Source: Thermoanaerobaculum sp964488355
Lineage (GTDB): Bacteria > Acidobacteriota > Thermoanaerobaculia > Thermoanaerobaculales > Thermoanaerobaculaceae
NCBI GenBank assembly: GCA_964488355.1
Contig: CAZAUJ010000004.1
Span: forward strand, 119,554 to 183,553
Direction: 5' to 3'
Length of the DNA: 64,000 bases
The translations under genes and the position numbers were made by a program. The notes under the pieces were generated by a model. It did no database searches and was not told the DNA's origin. It saw nothing but the letters and a program-made list of their open reading frames with translations. The number at the start of each line of letters is the position of its first letter. Within the stretch, counting starts at the first letter, position 1. This document shows, one piece after another, positions 17,670-26,005 of the stretch.

Positions 17670-18412
17670 GATCGTCCTTCCTCCTCGTTGGAGGGAACGG
17701 GTTTTTGCTCTTTGCGGTTCTCCGAACCGCCCAGGGTCTGCCGCCAGAACTCAAAGGCTTGCGACAAGGACTGGCGCGCCAGGTGCTGGGTGCGGTGGAG
17801 GGCTGCCTGCGCTTGCTTTTCCACCCATCGCAGACGGTTCTCCACCACCGCTCGGCCGTAAAAGAAGGTGGTTTCCAGCTTCTGGTTGAGCTCACGTCCC
17901 AACCATTCGCGGTTGCCGGAAAAAAGCACCAAGGTTCCGGCCACGATGTACAGGGCAGCGGCGGCCAGACGGGTTCGGCGGGCGGCGGGCGCTAGCCGCG
18001 GCAGCGCGACGGCTGCCAACTTGGGGAGAAGCGGACCGCTCGCACGCGTTTGCTGACCCACCTGCTTGAGGGTAGCCAAGGCTTCCCAACTGGCGCGGCA
18101 GGTGTCGCAGGATTGCACGTGCTCAGCTACACGCTTGCGGTTGGCCGGCGAGGCTTCCCCGTCCAACACCTCCCCAAAGGAAGCCACCACCTGCTCACAG
18201 GCCAGGGGCAGGCGCGGTATGGTCACCAGCTTCTGCACCAGCGAATGCGGCGCCACCGCCCTACGCACCGCTTGGCCCGCCGCCTCCACCTGGGGCCAGG
18301 AAGCCAGCAGGGTCAGGCAGGAGGAACAGGTGGCCGCATGCTCAGCCAGATGGGCCGGCAGCGACCCCGAACCCGTTTCTAAATGCTGGAGCACTTCGAG
18401 GCAGAGGGTCAT
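17666..18412 (-). CDS. Anti-sigma factor with two zinc-finger domains
   Basis: This is probably a membrane-anchored inhibitor of the sigma factor encoded just upstream. The 248 residues carry two zf-HC2-like motifs, HLAEHAATCSSC (about 22-33) and RVAEHVQSCDTC (about 93-104), each with the HxxxCxxC pattern. One hydrophobic segment (LAAAALYIVAGTLVLFSG, about 150-167) is followed by a charged, probably helical, C-terminal region that would lie outside the cytoplasm. ATGA overlap with the sigma gene indicates coupled translation. Duplicated zinc-finger modules in one anti-sigma factor are less usual than one. Confidence 0.8.
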   Translation of the reverse strand: MTLCLEVLQHLETGSGSLPAHLAEHAATCSSCLTLLASWPQVEAAGQAVRRAVAPHSLVQKLVTIPRLPLACEQVVASFGEVLDGEASPANRKRVAEHVQSCDTCRASWEALATLKQVGQQTRASGPLLPKLAAVALPRLAPAARRTRLAAAALYIVAGTLVLFSGNREWLGRELNQKLETTFFYGRAVVENRLRWVEKQAQAALHRTQHLARQSLSQAFEFWRQTLGGSENRKEQKPVPSNEEEGRS

Positions 18413-19005
18413 GCCCTCACCTCCTGCCGGTTCTCGCCCAGAATCCCGCGGATGGCCAAGGCAAGCTCCCGACGGGCACGGTTCAGCCGGGACTTCACCG
18501 TTCCCAGGGGAATGTTAAACTCGGCGGCCAGCTCTTCGTAGCTCCAGTCGGCAAAATCCCGCAAAAGCAGCAGTTGCGCCAGCTCTTCCGGTAACTGCTG
18601 CAAAGCCTTGTGTGCCAGTTCCAGCCTTTGCTTACGGACAGCGCGGGCAAAGGGGTCCTCACCTCCGGGAAGGGTGGCCAGAAACTCCTCGTCCAGCCAG
18701 GTGGCTTCTCGTTGCTTGCGCGTGCGCCGGTAGTGGTCCACGAACAGGTTGTGGGCCACGCGGTAGGCCCAGGCCCGGAACGAGCAACCCGGCACGTACT
18801 GGTGGAGGTTTTGCCATATGCGGATGTAGACCTCCTGCGTGAGGTCCTCAGCCTCGGCCCGATGGCGGGTGAAGCTCACCGCCATGCGGTAAATGTGGTC
18901 AGCGGTAGCGTGCACCAGCTCCTCCCAGGCCAGGGAGTCTCCGGCCTTGGCCCGCTCCACCACCCGCTCCAGCTTCCCCTCCTCCATGCACTCTGCCCAA
19001 CGCAT
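18409..19005 (-). CDS. RNA polymerase ECF-type sigma-70 factor
   Basis: This 198-residue alternative sigma factor has region 2 (AEDLTQEVYIRIWQNLHQY, FRAWAYRVAHNLFVDHYRR) and region 4 (LPEELAQLLLLRDFADWSYEELA, IPLGTVKSRLNRARREL). There is no region 1 or 3, as in ECF factors. It probably responds to an envelope signal relayed by the zinc-finger anti-sigma factor encoded next. Two starts are possible (ATG at 19005 or at 18987); neither has a strong ribosome-binding site. Confidence 0.9.
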   Translation of the reverse strand: MRWAECMEEGKLERVVERAKAGDSLAWEELVHATADHIYRMAVSFTRHRAEAEDLTQEVYIRIWQNLHQYVPGCSFRAWAYRVAHNLFVDHYRRTRKQREATWLDEEFLATLPGGEDPFARAVRKQRLELAHKALQQLPEELAQLLLLRDFADWSYEELAAEFNIPLGTVKSRLNRARRELALAIRGILGENRQEVRA

Positions 19006-19091
19006 TTTCGCACAGGAAGGTTCGCCATGGCGCGGCCGCCCTTGGCATTCGGCTCCAAATGACCGACAATTGCCGTTGGAGGGTTGTGCCC

Positions 19092-19325
19092 ATGGGCCAG
19101 GAAGATCTGCGAGCCAAGGTTGAGCAGGCGCTCACGGAGCTCCGGCCGGCCTTGGCGATGGACGGCGGCGATGTGGAGCTGGTGGCGGTCGAGGATGGGG
19201 TGGTGCGGGTACGCCTTCTGGGTGCTTGCTGCGGTTGTCCCATGGCGGCCATGACGCTGGTGGGTTTCGTGGAAGAGCGGCTTCGCAGCCAGCTCCCGCA
19301 GGTCCGGCGAGTGGAAAGCGTCTAG
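19092..19325 (+). CDS. NifU C-terminal domain protein (Fe-S scaffold-like)
   Basis: This 77-residue protein starts MGQEDLRAKVEQAL. It is a single NifU-C/NfuA-like domain with MDGGDVELV and the cluster-binding CGCP motif in GACCGCPMAAMTL. Such proteins carry or transfer Fe-S clusters. GGAGGG at 19078-19083 precedes ATG 19092; a longer in-frame ATG at 19059 lacks this site and adds non-family sequence. It diverges from the sigma factor gene and its last bases overlap the convergent DUF2905 gene. Confidence 0.85.
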   Translation: MGQEDLRAKVEQALTELRPALAMDGGDVELVAVEDGVVRVRLLGACCGCPMAAMTLVGFVEERLRSQLPQVRRVESV

Positions 19326-19531
19326 CGTCGAAAGAAAAGCCACCAAAGCAAGCTCAGTAACAGGGACAAGAGCAACGACGTTCCAAGGGGGAGGTAGACG
19401 GTCCAGTTCCGCCCGCGAAGCACCAGATCCCCGGGCATGCGCCCGCCGAGCTTGTCCAGCAGCGGCAAAAGGCCACCAAACAGCAGCAACAGCATCCCGA
19501 ACAGCAGCAGGAGCCTGCCCACCTGCCCCAT
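19322..19531 (-). CDS. DUF2905 family small membrane protein
   Basis: This 69-residue protein starts MGQVGRLLLLFG. It has two hydrophobic helices flanking the conserved GGRMPGDLVLRGRNWTVYLPL segment, which defines DUF2905. Function is unknown. Its end overlaps the convergent NifU-C gene by 4 nt. The frame extends upstream but that part is repeat-like and not family sequence. Confidence 0.8.
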   Translation of the reverse strand: MGQVGRLLLLFGMLLLLFGGLLPLLDKLGGRMPGDLVLRGRNWTVYLPLGTSLLLSLLLSLLWWLFFRR

Positions 19532-19932
19532 AACCACAAGTTTAGCGGCGCGCGTGCCGCGAACCGTTCTGGGCACCGAGCCGCGGTGCAGGTGGCGAAA
19601 AGCGACTGCAAGATTGCTTTTGGGCCTTCGGCTCCTCGCAATGAGGTGCTGAGGGTACCACCGCGAGGGTGCCGGAGCAATCTGGGCTGGGGCTAGGGGA
19701 AGCCCTTCACGACGGGGTTTTTTCGTCGCCCTCCGGGCTGCTCGCAACCACGCAGCTCCTCAGTCATTGCCAGCGAAGCGAAGGCTTCAGGATCCGTGGC
19801 GGCCCTACGGTGTGTTGCGAGCGACCCATGCCTGTGTCCCCTGGGGAAGGGGACGCTGGGTTGACGGCTGAAGCGATAAAGCCGTAGACTGGTTTTCACC
19901 TGCCGCTAAGGCGAGGAGAGAGGGGAGAGGCC
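19532..19932. repeat. Non-coding region with REP-like repeat fragments
   Basis: No convincing gene lies here. Two stretches look like the dispersed intergenic repeats seen in many genomes: 19611-19646 (GATTGCTTTTGGGCCTTCGG then CTCCTCGCAATGAG) and about 19720-19793, which has TCGTCGCCCTCCGGGCTGCT and, in the other orientation, GCTTCGCTTCGCTGGCAATG. Translations of this stretch give only the repetitive peptides typical of such elements. Copy number cannot be judged from one window. Confidence 0.45.
19823..19912 (+). other. Possible structured RNA leader upstream of the DUF4412 gene
   Basis: Three helices can be drawn. A nested pair has GACCCA (19823-19828) with TGGGTT (19857-19862) enclosing GTCCCC (19836-19841) with GGGGAC (19849-19854). 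The second is ACGGCT (19864-19869) with AGCCGT (19880-19885). A short GCC/GGC hairpin lies at 19902-19912. A GAGGAGAG ribosome-binding region and the ATG at 19933 follow. It matches no riboswitch class I recognise and could also be a repeat remnant. Confidence 0.25.
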
Positions 19933-20540
19933 ATGAGGTTGAGGAAGTCGTACTGGCTGACTTTTTGGGTCCTTTTATGCGCTTTGGGTTCGGCGCAGGC
20001 AGGGATCTACTACCAGGCCAAGACTACCGGGGAAGGTAAAGCAGCAGAAATGGAGGAGGCGGTGGTTAAGGCGTGGGTTTCCGAGGGAAACGCCAAGGTG
20101 CTTTCTTCAAGTTCCGTACCACCTATCGCCAAAAAATGCAGGTCCTGAGGTTCGAACAGGATAACCGCGTGGAGGAAATCCGCGAGTTGTGGACTGCGCC
20201 GCAGCTGGTGGAAAAGGCCCTTGGAATTTACCTTCGCAAGACCCCACCTAAGACCTTTTCCGACGACGTAAACAGGCTGATGCAAATGGAATTCGAAAAG
20301 GCCAAAGGCGTGCCGCTTAAGATGCGCACGGTGACGACCATCCAGGACAAAAGCGGAAAAACGGAAACGAACGTGGTCACCATGGAGGTGCTGACCCTGC
20401 AAATGATGCCCGTGCCCGACGCCACCTTCCAGCTACCGGCCGACTACAAGGAGGTACAGCTTTTGCTCTTCGGCGGCGAGGGGGAGGAGGGAGCCGACAA
20501 TCCCATGGGCAAGCTCTTTGGTGGTAAAAAGGGATCGTAG
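19933..20540 (+). pseudogene. Frameshifted, internally shortened DUF4412-like lipoprotein-type gene
   Basis: The first frame encodes a signal peptide (MRLRKSYWLTFWVLLCALGS) and the start of a DUF4412-like protein (GIYYQAKTTGEGK...VVKAWVSEGNAKV), then runs into unrelated residues and stops at 20148. The downstream part of the family continues in the -1 frame from about 20100 (FFKFRTTYRQKMQVL, ELWTAPQLVEKALGIYLRKT, through LPADYKEV) to a stop at 20540. The middle portion expected between these blocks seems to be missing, so an internal deletion plus frame change is the simplest reading. Programmed frameshifting or a sequencing error are alternatives. A GAGGAGAG site precedes the ATG. Confidence 0.6.
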
Positions 20541-20617
20541 TGCTCGCGACCTAAACCGGCCGGCGCAAACTCCCCCTTTGCGCTTCGCGTAGAATCCCAC
20601 CAGGGAGCGGGAAACCT

Positions 20618-23230
20618 ATGCGTGCCGCCTTTCTTGGTTTGAGCTTGCTCTTTTTGACCATCGGCGTCCAGGCCCAGGTGTTGGACGTGCTGCCGGCGGC
20701 CTCCCTGGACCCTTCAGTGCCGACCATCCAGCAGGTACTGGGTTACTCCTGGGGGCAGGAGATAAGCGACCCGGAGCAAATCACTCGTTACGCCCAAACG
20801 CTGGCGGGCAGTTCGGGAGGGCGACTGCTCCTGGTCCCATACGCCACCTCCGAGGAAGGGCGGCCGCTGTTCCTGCTGGTGATGGGCAAACCGACCCACC
20901 TCGAGCAGCTGGACGCGCTGGCAGAGAGGCTGCGGCGATGGGCCGACCCCCGAAAGGGGCAGGAGGCAGGGCAGGAGTCTGAGGCCCTTTCCCTGCCTGC
21001 GGTGGTTTGGGTCGTGGGGTCGGTTCACGGCGATGAGGCCTCTGGCGGCGAGGCGGCGCTGGCTTTGGCCTACTACGTGGTGGCCGCTCGCTCACCGGCG
21101 GTGGAGGCCATCCTGGACAGGGTGCTCGTGGTTCTCGACCCCATGCAAAACCCCGACGGACGGGCCCGTTTTGTCGCCTCCACGCGCCAGGCGCGGGGGC
21201 GGGAGCCGGCCCTCGATCCCGCTGACGCGGAGCACGTGCAGCCGTGGCCGGGAGGGCGCTTTTCCCACTGGCTCTTCGACCTTAACCGTGATTGGTTCGC
21301 CCTGACCCATGGGGAAACCCAGGGTCGGGTGGAGCGCATGCTTTGGCTACCGCCGCAGGTTGTAATTGACCTGCACGAGATGGGCTCGGAGCAGGGCTAC
21401 TTTTTCCCTCCCCCGGCCGCACCCCACAACCCCCTAGTTTCTGTACAGCAACAGAAGCTTTGGAGGCTCTTGGGCACCCGCCTGGCGCGAGCCTTTGACG
21501 GTGTGGGAATTCGCTTTTGGACGCGGGAGGTGTTCGACGCCTTTTACCCCGGTTACGGGGAGTCCTGGCCCTTCTTTTCCGGGGCCTGCGGCGCCACGTT
21601 CGAGCAAGCCTCCACGCGTGGCCGTGCGGTGCGCTTGCGCATCGGGGAGATACTGAGATACGGTGACGCGGTAGCCCATCATCTTTTGGCTGCTTTTACC
21701 ACTCTGCAGCTGGTGGCGGAGGAAAAGCCCGCCTTCATGCAGAGCTTTTTGGACTACCGCACACAGGCAGTGCGAGAGGGCAAGGGGAAGGCGTACGTAT
21801 GGCGCGATGATGGACCAGCGGCGGCAGCGTTGGCTGAGCTTCTGGCCAGGCAGGGTGTGGAGGTGTACAAGGCGGAACGTGGTCCCTCGGCCGGGCATTT
21901 TTTCGTACCCCAAGCTCAGCCGCTGGGCAAGCTGGCGCACGTGTTGTTGGACCGAGAGGTTCCGCTGCCCAAAGATTTCCAGGAGCGGCAGAAGCACCTG
22001 GAGGCCAAGGGCTTGCCGGATGAGATTTACGACGTCACTGCTTGGTCGCTGCCTCTCCTCTGGCAGGTGCCCGTCGAAGAAAAAAGCTTAGAGCTGCCGG
22101 AGGAAGCTCAGCCTTGGCGCGGGCCCGGAAGCGGGCGCACCGGCGTGGTGGGGAGCGGCAGGGTGGCTTTTCTGTTGCCCTGGAACGACCTGGGTTCGGC
22201 CCAGGCGGCAGTGGAGCTCCTGCGGGCCGGGGTCCCCTTGGCGGCGGCCGAGAAAGAATTGGTCATTGCGGGCCGCCGCTTTCCCCGCGGCAGCGTGGTG
22301 GTGTGGCGCCGCGGGGCACCGGAAAACCTTGAGCAGCTTCTTCAGCAGGTGGCCGGTGCTCGCGGCGTGACCTTCTTCGGCACGGACACCAGCTTGGTAG
22401 ACGAGGGCCTGGACTTGGGGTCCAACCGCGTCCAGCCCCTGAAGTTGCCCTCGGTAGCCATGCTGTGGGACAGCCCAGCCAGCCCTACCGCCTGCGGCCA
22501 CCTTCGTTACGCCCTCGAGGTGCAGCTGGGTTTGCCGGTGACCGCGCTGCGCCTGGCCAGTTTTCCCGCGGTCGACCTATGGCGCTTCCACGTGCTGATT
22601 CTGCCCGATGCGGGTGGGGCTGCAGCCTATCGCCGGGCCTTCGACCCCGAAACGGTGGAGCGCCTGCGGTTTTGGGTGCGGGAAGGGGGTGTGCTCATTG
22701 CCGAGAGCGGTGCCGCTGCTTTCCTCACCGATGAGAAGGTGGGCTTGCTGGCCAGTAAGTTAGAGATGCGGGGTGGCCAGCCGCAAGGGGACGCCCAGGA
22801 AAAGGGCCGCAGCCAGCCGTCCGGCGCGACGGAGGCGGCACCCCAAAAGCCAGAGGAGGAACCCCCTCCCGTCCCGGGTGCGATTCTCACGGTTCAGTTG
22901 GACGAGGAGACGTTTCTCACGGCGGGCTTGAGGGACAACGTGGTTTACGCCCTGGTTAACTCCCGCCGCATTTTCACGCCCCTGGCCCGCGGCACCGGTT
23001 TCAACCTTGGTGTTTTTGCTGCCAAGGAAAAGCTTTTGGCCTCTGGCTTCCTGTTTCCCCAGTCGGAGCAGCAGCTGCCGGGAAAGGCCTTTTTCATGAT
23101 GCAGCGCCACGGGCGCGGCTTGGTGCTGGCCTTTTCCGAGCCCCCCGCTTTCCGTGGAATGACGCGAGGGACCACGCAACTGTTGGCCAACGCCGTGCTC
23201 TTAGGACCCACGCTCGCTGGCAGGAGGTAG
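20618..23230 (+). CDS. Secreted M14-family zinc carboxypeptidase
   Basis: This 870-residue protein has a Sec signal peptide (MRAAFLGLSLLFLTIGVQAQ). An M14 domain shows the zinc ligands in VHGDEASGGE (HxxE) and the histidine of VVIDLHEMGS, with substrate-site NPDGR and DLNRDW. The about 450 C-terminal residues include a ThuA/GATase-like stretch (LWRFHVLILPDAGGAAAYRRAF) and a charged linker. It probably degrades peptides in the periplasm or outside. TAGAAT at 20590-20595 is a plausible -10, and GGGAG precedes the ATG. terC follows after 3 nt, so the two are likely cotranscribed. Confidence 0.85.
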   Translation: MRAAFLGLSLLFLTIGVQAQVLDVLPAASLDPSVPTIQQVLGYSWGQEISDPEQITRYAQTLAGSSGGRLLLVPYATSEEGRPLFLLVMGKPTHLEQLDALAERLRRWADPRKGQEAGQESEALSLPAVVWVVGSVHGDEASGGEAALALAYYVVAARSPAVEAILDRVLVVLDPMQNPDGRARFVASTRQARGREPALDPADAEHVQPWPGGRFSHWLFDLNRDWFALTHGETQGRVERMLWLPPQVVIDLHEMGSEQGYFFPPPAAPHNPLVSVQQQKLWRLLGTRLARAFDGVGIRFWTREVFDAFYPGYGESWPFFSGACGATFEQASTRGRAVRLRIGEILRYGDAVAHHLLAAFTTLQLVAEEKPAFMQSFLDYRTQAVREGKGKAYVWRDDGPAAAALAELLARQGVEVYKAERGPSAGHFFVPQAQPLGKLAHVLLDREVPLPKDFQERQKHLEAKGLPDEIYDVTAWSLPLLWQVPVEEKSLELPEEAQPWRGPGSGRTGVVGSGRVAFLLPWNDLGSAQAAVELLRAGVPLAAAEKELVIAGRRFPRGSVVVWRRGAPENLEQLLQQVAGARGVTFFGTDTSLVDEGLDLGSNRVQPLKLPSVAMLWDSPASPTACGHLRYALEVQLGLPVTALRLASFPAVDLWRFHVLILPDAGGAAAYRRAFDPETVERLRFWVREGGVLIAESGAAAFLTDEKVGLLASKLEMRGGQPQGDAQEKGRSQPSGATEAAPQKPEEEPPPVPGAILTVQLDEETFLTAGLRDNVVYALVNSRRIFTPLARGTGFNLGVFAAKEKLLASGFLFPQSEQQLPGKAFFMMQRHGRGLVLAFSEPPAFRGMTRGTTQLLANAVLLGPTLAGRR

Positions 23231-23233
23231 GGC

Positions 23234-24154
23234 ATGCAGTGGTGGTGGTGGGGTGTGTTTGGCGTGGTGGTGGGAGGCGCTTTGGCCCTGGACCTCCTGG
23301 TTTTTCACCGTCACGCCCATCGGGAAAGCATGAAGGAAGCCCTGGGCTGGAGCATCTTCTGGGTGGGCTTAGGGCTCTTGTTCACGCTATTTGTGGTTTT
23401 CGTGGAGGGACGCGACGCGGCACTAGCCTACCTCACGGCCTTCCTGATTGAGAAATCACTTTCGGTTGACAACCTCTTTGTCTTCGTTGGTCTTTTTGCC
23501 TACTTTGGGGTCCAGCCGGAAAATCAACATCGTGTACTTTTTTGGGGAATCATTGGCGCAATTGTGATCCGAGGCATTTTTATTTTTGTTGGCATCAGCT
23601 TGCTCACTCATTTTCACTGGGTTAATTACCTCCTAGGCGCCATCCTCATGGCTACCGGTGCCAAACTGGCGGTGGGTCAGGAGGAGACGCACCCGGAAAG
23701 GAATCTGGTTGTCCGGTGGGCCTCCAGGACCTTACCTTTTGTCAAAGACTTTCACGGCGAGCGGTTTACCGTGCGACAGGAAGGAAATCTGCGTTTTACT
23801 CCCCTGTTCTTGGCTCTGGTGGCGGTGGAGGCCACAGACGTGATGTTCGCCGTGGATTCCATACCGGCAGTGCTGGCCATCTCTTCCGATCCTTTTGTGG
23901 TTTACACCTCGAACCTCTTCGCCATTCTGGGCTTGCGTGCGCTTTACTTTGTGCTGGTGGGGGCCTTGCTCAGCTTGCGCTTTTTGCGGCCCGCGCTAGC
24001 GGTGATTTTGGTGCTGGTGGGCGTGAAAATGATGGTGGCGGACTTTCACCACGTCCCCACCTGGGTTTCCCTCCTGGTAGTTGGCGTGCTGCTGACCGGC
24101 GCTACTGCCTTATCCTTGCTCTTTCCTGCCAAGCCTCGGCGCTCGGAACGGTAA
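23234..24154 (+). CDS. TerC family integral membrane protein
   Basis: This 306-residue protein has about eight to nine transmembrane helices and the TerC/Alx core. Signatures are LIEKSLSVDNLFVFVGLFAYFGV, with acidic residues for metal binding, and VEATDVMFAVDSIPAVLAIS. Characterised relatives such as Alx are linked to manganese export or metal homeostasis, and TerC also supports metalation of secreted proteins. Its placement 3 nt behind a secreted zinc peptidase would fit that, but this is inference. Confidence 0.9.
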   Translation: MQWWWWGVFGVVVGGALALDLLVFHRHAHRESMKEALGWSIFWVGLGLLFTLFVVFVEGRDAALAYLTAFLIEKSLSVDNLFVFVGLFAYFGVQPENQHRVLFWGIIGAIVIRGIFIFVGISLLTHFHWVNYLLGAILMATGAKLAVGQEETHPERNLVVRWASRTLPFVKDFHGERFTVRQEGNLRFTPLFLALVAVEATDVMFAVDSIPAVLAISSDPFVVYTSNLFAILGLRALYFVLVGALLSLRFLRPALAVILVLVGVKMMVADFHHVPTWVSLLVVGVLLTGATALSLLFPAKPRRSER

Positions 24155-24182
24155 GGGTACAATGAGCGGGGAGCTGAAGACG

Positions 24183-24479
24183 ATGGCTCATTTTACCGTA
24201 ACCTGTCCCCACTGCAAGAGCCTGTTGCAGGTGGACGGCGAGGCCCAAGTGGTGGTGAGTTGCCAGCCGCCGGCGGAAAAAAAGGCGGCTGCCTCGCTGG
24301 AAGACCGTTTGAAGCAAATCGAAGAGGAAAAGAAGCGGGCAGCGAACAAGCTGGCAGAGGCGATGCGGGCCGAGCAAGCGGGTGCCAAGTTACGAGAGGA
24401 GAAGTTTCGCCAGCTGCTGGCAGGAGTGGATCCCGAGGCAGCGCCGGACAAGCCCCTTAAGGACGTTGACCTGGACTAA
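24183..24479 (+). CDS. Small zinc-ribbon/coiled-coil protein
   Basis: This 98-residue protein starts MAHFTVTCPHCKSLLQVDGE, a CPHC half zinc ribbon with a later VVSC. A charged coiled coil (LEDRLKQIEEEKKRAANKLAE) and an acidic tail follow. TACAAT at 24158-24163 is a likely -10, and GGGGAG at 24168-24173 precedes ATG 24183. An ATG at 24162 lies inside the box and is not used here. Function is unknown. Confidence 0.6.
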   Translation: MAHFTVTCPHCKSLLQVDGEAQVVVSCQPPAEKKAAASLEDRLKQIEEEKKRAANKLAEAMRAEQAGAKLREEKFRQLLAGVDPEAAPDKPLKDVDLD

Positions 24480-24495
24480 CGTGGCCGTCTGCGAT

Positions 24496-24777
24496 TCACG
24501 CCTGAGGGGGCAAGAGCTCAACGATCGTGGCGCCCCACCCTCCCCGGTCCGGAGGCGCCTCAAAGGCACGCGCCACGTAGGGAAGGCCTGCCAAGATTCG
24601 TGCCACCTGCGCTTTGGCAACCCCCTTTCCTTTGCCGTGGATCAGGCGCACCTGGCGAAAACCTCGGCGGCGAGCCTCTTCCAGGTATGCCTCCACTGCT
24701 GCCTTCAGCTCGCGCGGGGAGAAGGCGTGCAGGTCGAGGCTGTCCTCGATGGGTAGCTCCACCAGCTCTTCGTCCAT
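24496..24777 (-). CDS. Smr domain protein
   Basis: This 93-residue protein is a stand-alone Smr (small MutS-related) domain with DLHAFSPRELKAAVEAYL, the LIHGKGKG motif and C-terminal GATIVELL. Smr domains bind or cut DNA or RNA, acting as endonucleases in MutS2 and in ribosome rescue in SmrB. Here no MutS2 core is attached. A TAAGCT box lies 6 nt before the ATG, and there is no Shine-Dalgarno sequence. Confidence 0.88.
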   Translation of the reverse strand: MDEELVELPIEDSLDLHAFSPRELKAAVEAYLEEARRRGFRQVRLIHGKGKGVAKAQVARILAGLPYVARAFEAPPDRGGWGATIVELLPPQA

Positions 24778-24789
24778 GACACGAGCTTA
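24778..24789 (-). promoter_or_regulatory. Putative -10 element for leaderless smr transcript
   Basis: TAAGCT (complement of 24784-24789), six bases CGTGTC, then ATG. This is the TANNNT-N6-start arrangement that recurs across the window. Confidence 0.4.
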
Positions 24790-24801
24790 CCAGGAGGGCC
24801 C

Positions 24802-25521
24802 ATGAAGCTGTCTGTGGTGATACCGGTTTACAACGAGGAAAAGACGGTGCGGGAGATCCTGGACCGAGTGGTACGGGCCCCGTTGCCGGAGGCGATTTCC
24901 GCGCTGGAGGTGGTGGTGGTGGACGATGCCTCCACCGACGCCACCCCGGAAAAGCTCGCCAGCTACCAGCTGCCGGCTGGGCTTTCTCGGCCTACCACCC
25001 TCACGGCCCGGCGGCACGAAAAAAACTCCGGCAAGGCGGCAGCGTTGGTCACCGGTTTCGGCTTGGCGACCGGCGACATCATCCTCGTCCAAGATGCGGA
25101 TCTGGAGTATGACCCACAGGATTACCCCCAGCTGCTAGCCCCAATTCTGCAAGGGAAGGCGGATGTGGTTTACGGCAGCCGCTTTCTTTCCGGCCCTCAT
25201 CGGGTGTTGTTCTTCTGGCATTACGTGGGCAACAAGATCCTTACGACCCTTTCCAACATGTTCACCGATCTCAACCTTTCGGATATGGAAACCTGTTACA
25301 AGGTGTTCACCCGCGGGGTGAAGGAAAAGCTGCGCATCACCTCCAAGCGCTTCGGCTTCGAGCCCGAGTTCACCGCGCGCGTGGCGCGCATGGACGTGCG
25401 CATTTACGAGGTCCCCATTTCCTACCATGGCCGCACCTACGCGGAAGGCAAGAAAATCAGCTGGAAAGACGGCGTTGAAGCCATCTGGTGCATTCTCAAG
25501 TACAACCTTTGGGCCGGTTGA
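24802..25521 (+). CDS. GT2 glycosyltransferase, dolichyl-phosphate-mannose-synthase-like
   Basis: This 239-residue protein has MKLSVVIPVYNEEKTVREIL, VVVDDASTDAT, QDADLEYDPQDYP (DXD region), VVYGSRFLSG and TCYKVFTRGV. That pattern fits DPM1-like polyprenyl-phosphate glycosyltransferases. It has no C-terminal membrane segments. AGGAGGG precedes the ATG. The product is probably polyprenyl-phosphate-linked hexose used as a donor for envelope glycans. Its 3' end overlaps the convergent cupin gene by 26 nt. Confidence 0.88.
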   Translation: MKLSVVIPVYNEEKTVREILDRVVRAPLPEAISALEVVVVDDASTDATPEKLASYQLPAGLSRPTTLTARRHEKNSGKAAALVTGFGLATGDIILVQDADLEYDPQDYPQLLAPILQGKADVVYGSRFLSGPHRVLFFWHYVGNKILTTLSNMFTDLNLSDMETCYKVFTRGVKEKLRITSKRFGFEPEFTARVARMDVRIYEVPISYHGRTYAEGKKISWKDGVEAIWCILKYNLWAG

Positions 25522-26005
25522 GGTGTGTTCCGCCGGGAGAAAAGACCTTCTCCCATTGGGCTAGAAGCTCGCGAGCGGCAGCTTCCCCTTCCCGCGCTGC
25601 CCATTCGGCAAAGTCCTTGTCCTCAAGGGGTTGATAGGGGCCGGGCTTGACCTCGAACAGCAAGGTTGGGCTTTCCAAGGCGATGACGGTGTGCATCAAA
25701 CCCCCGGGGATTTCCACCGCCCTGGCGCCCCCGGGGGCCAAGCAGACCGCCTCGGCCAGGTTCCCCTCCTCGTCGAACACCAGTACCCCTGCCCGTCCCC
25801 AAAGCAACAGGAACAGCTCGAAGCGGCCTTCCCTATGGCGGTGAGGTCGCACGTAGGTGCCGGGGTTGAGAAGGTTGAAGAAGCGCTGAATGGGGTCGGA
25901 AAGAGTCGGGTGGAGGTTCAGATTGGCTCGGCCGCGTGGGGAGGAACGGGCCGCTTGGGCCAGGGCTTCCAGCTCCTGAGGGTCGATCCGCCGGCAAAGC
26001 CTCAT
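25496..26005 (-). CDS. WbuC-like cupin-fold metalloprotein
   Basis: This 169-residue protein has a cupin core with metal ligands in RPHRHREGRFELFLLLWG and a second histidine in GGLMHTVIALE. The N-terminal RANLNLHPTLSDPIQRFFNLLNPGTYV is characteristic of WbuC-type cupins found in polysaccharide gene clusters. The reaction is unknown. It overlaps the upstream CBS gene by 4 nt, so it is the last gene of a helicase-CBS-cupin transcript. Confidence 0.78.
   Translation of the reverse strand: MRLCRRIDPQELEALAQAARSSPRGRANLNLHPTLSDPIQRFFNLLNPGTYVRPHRHREGRFELFLLLWGRAGVLVFDEEGNLAEAVCLAPGGARAVEIPGGLMHTVIALESPTLLFEVKPGPYQPLEDKDFAEWAAREGEAAARELLAQWEKVFSPGGTHLNRPKGCT

Noticed and set aside
19836..19912. 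Possible c-di-GMP-I riboswitch because of GGGACGC and a following stem
   Set aside because: The GNRA tetraloop/receptor and the conserved GGCAAA and CCUA elements are missing.
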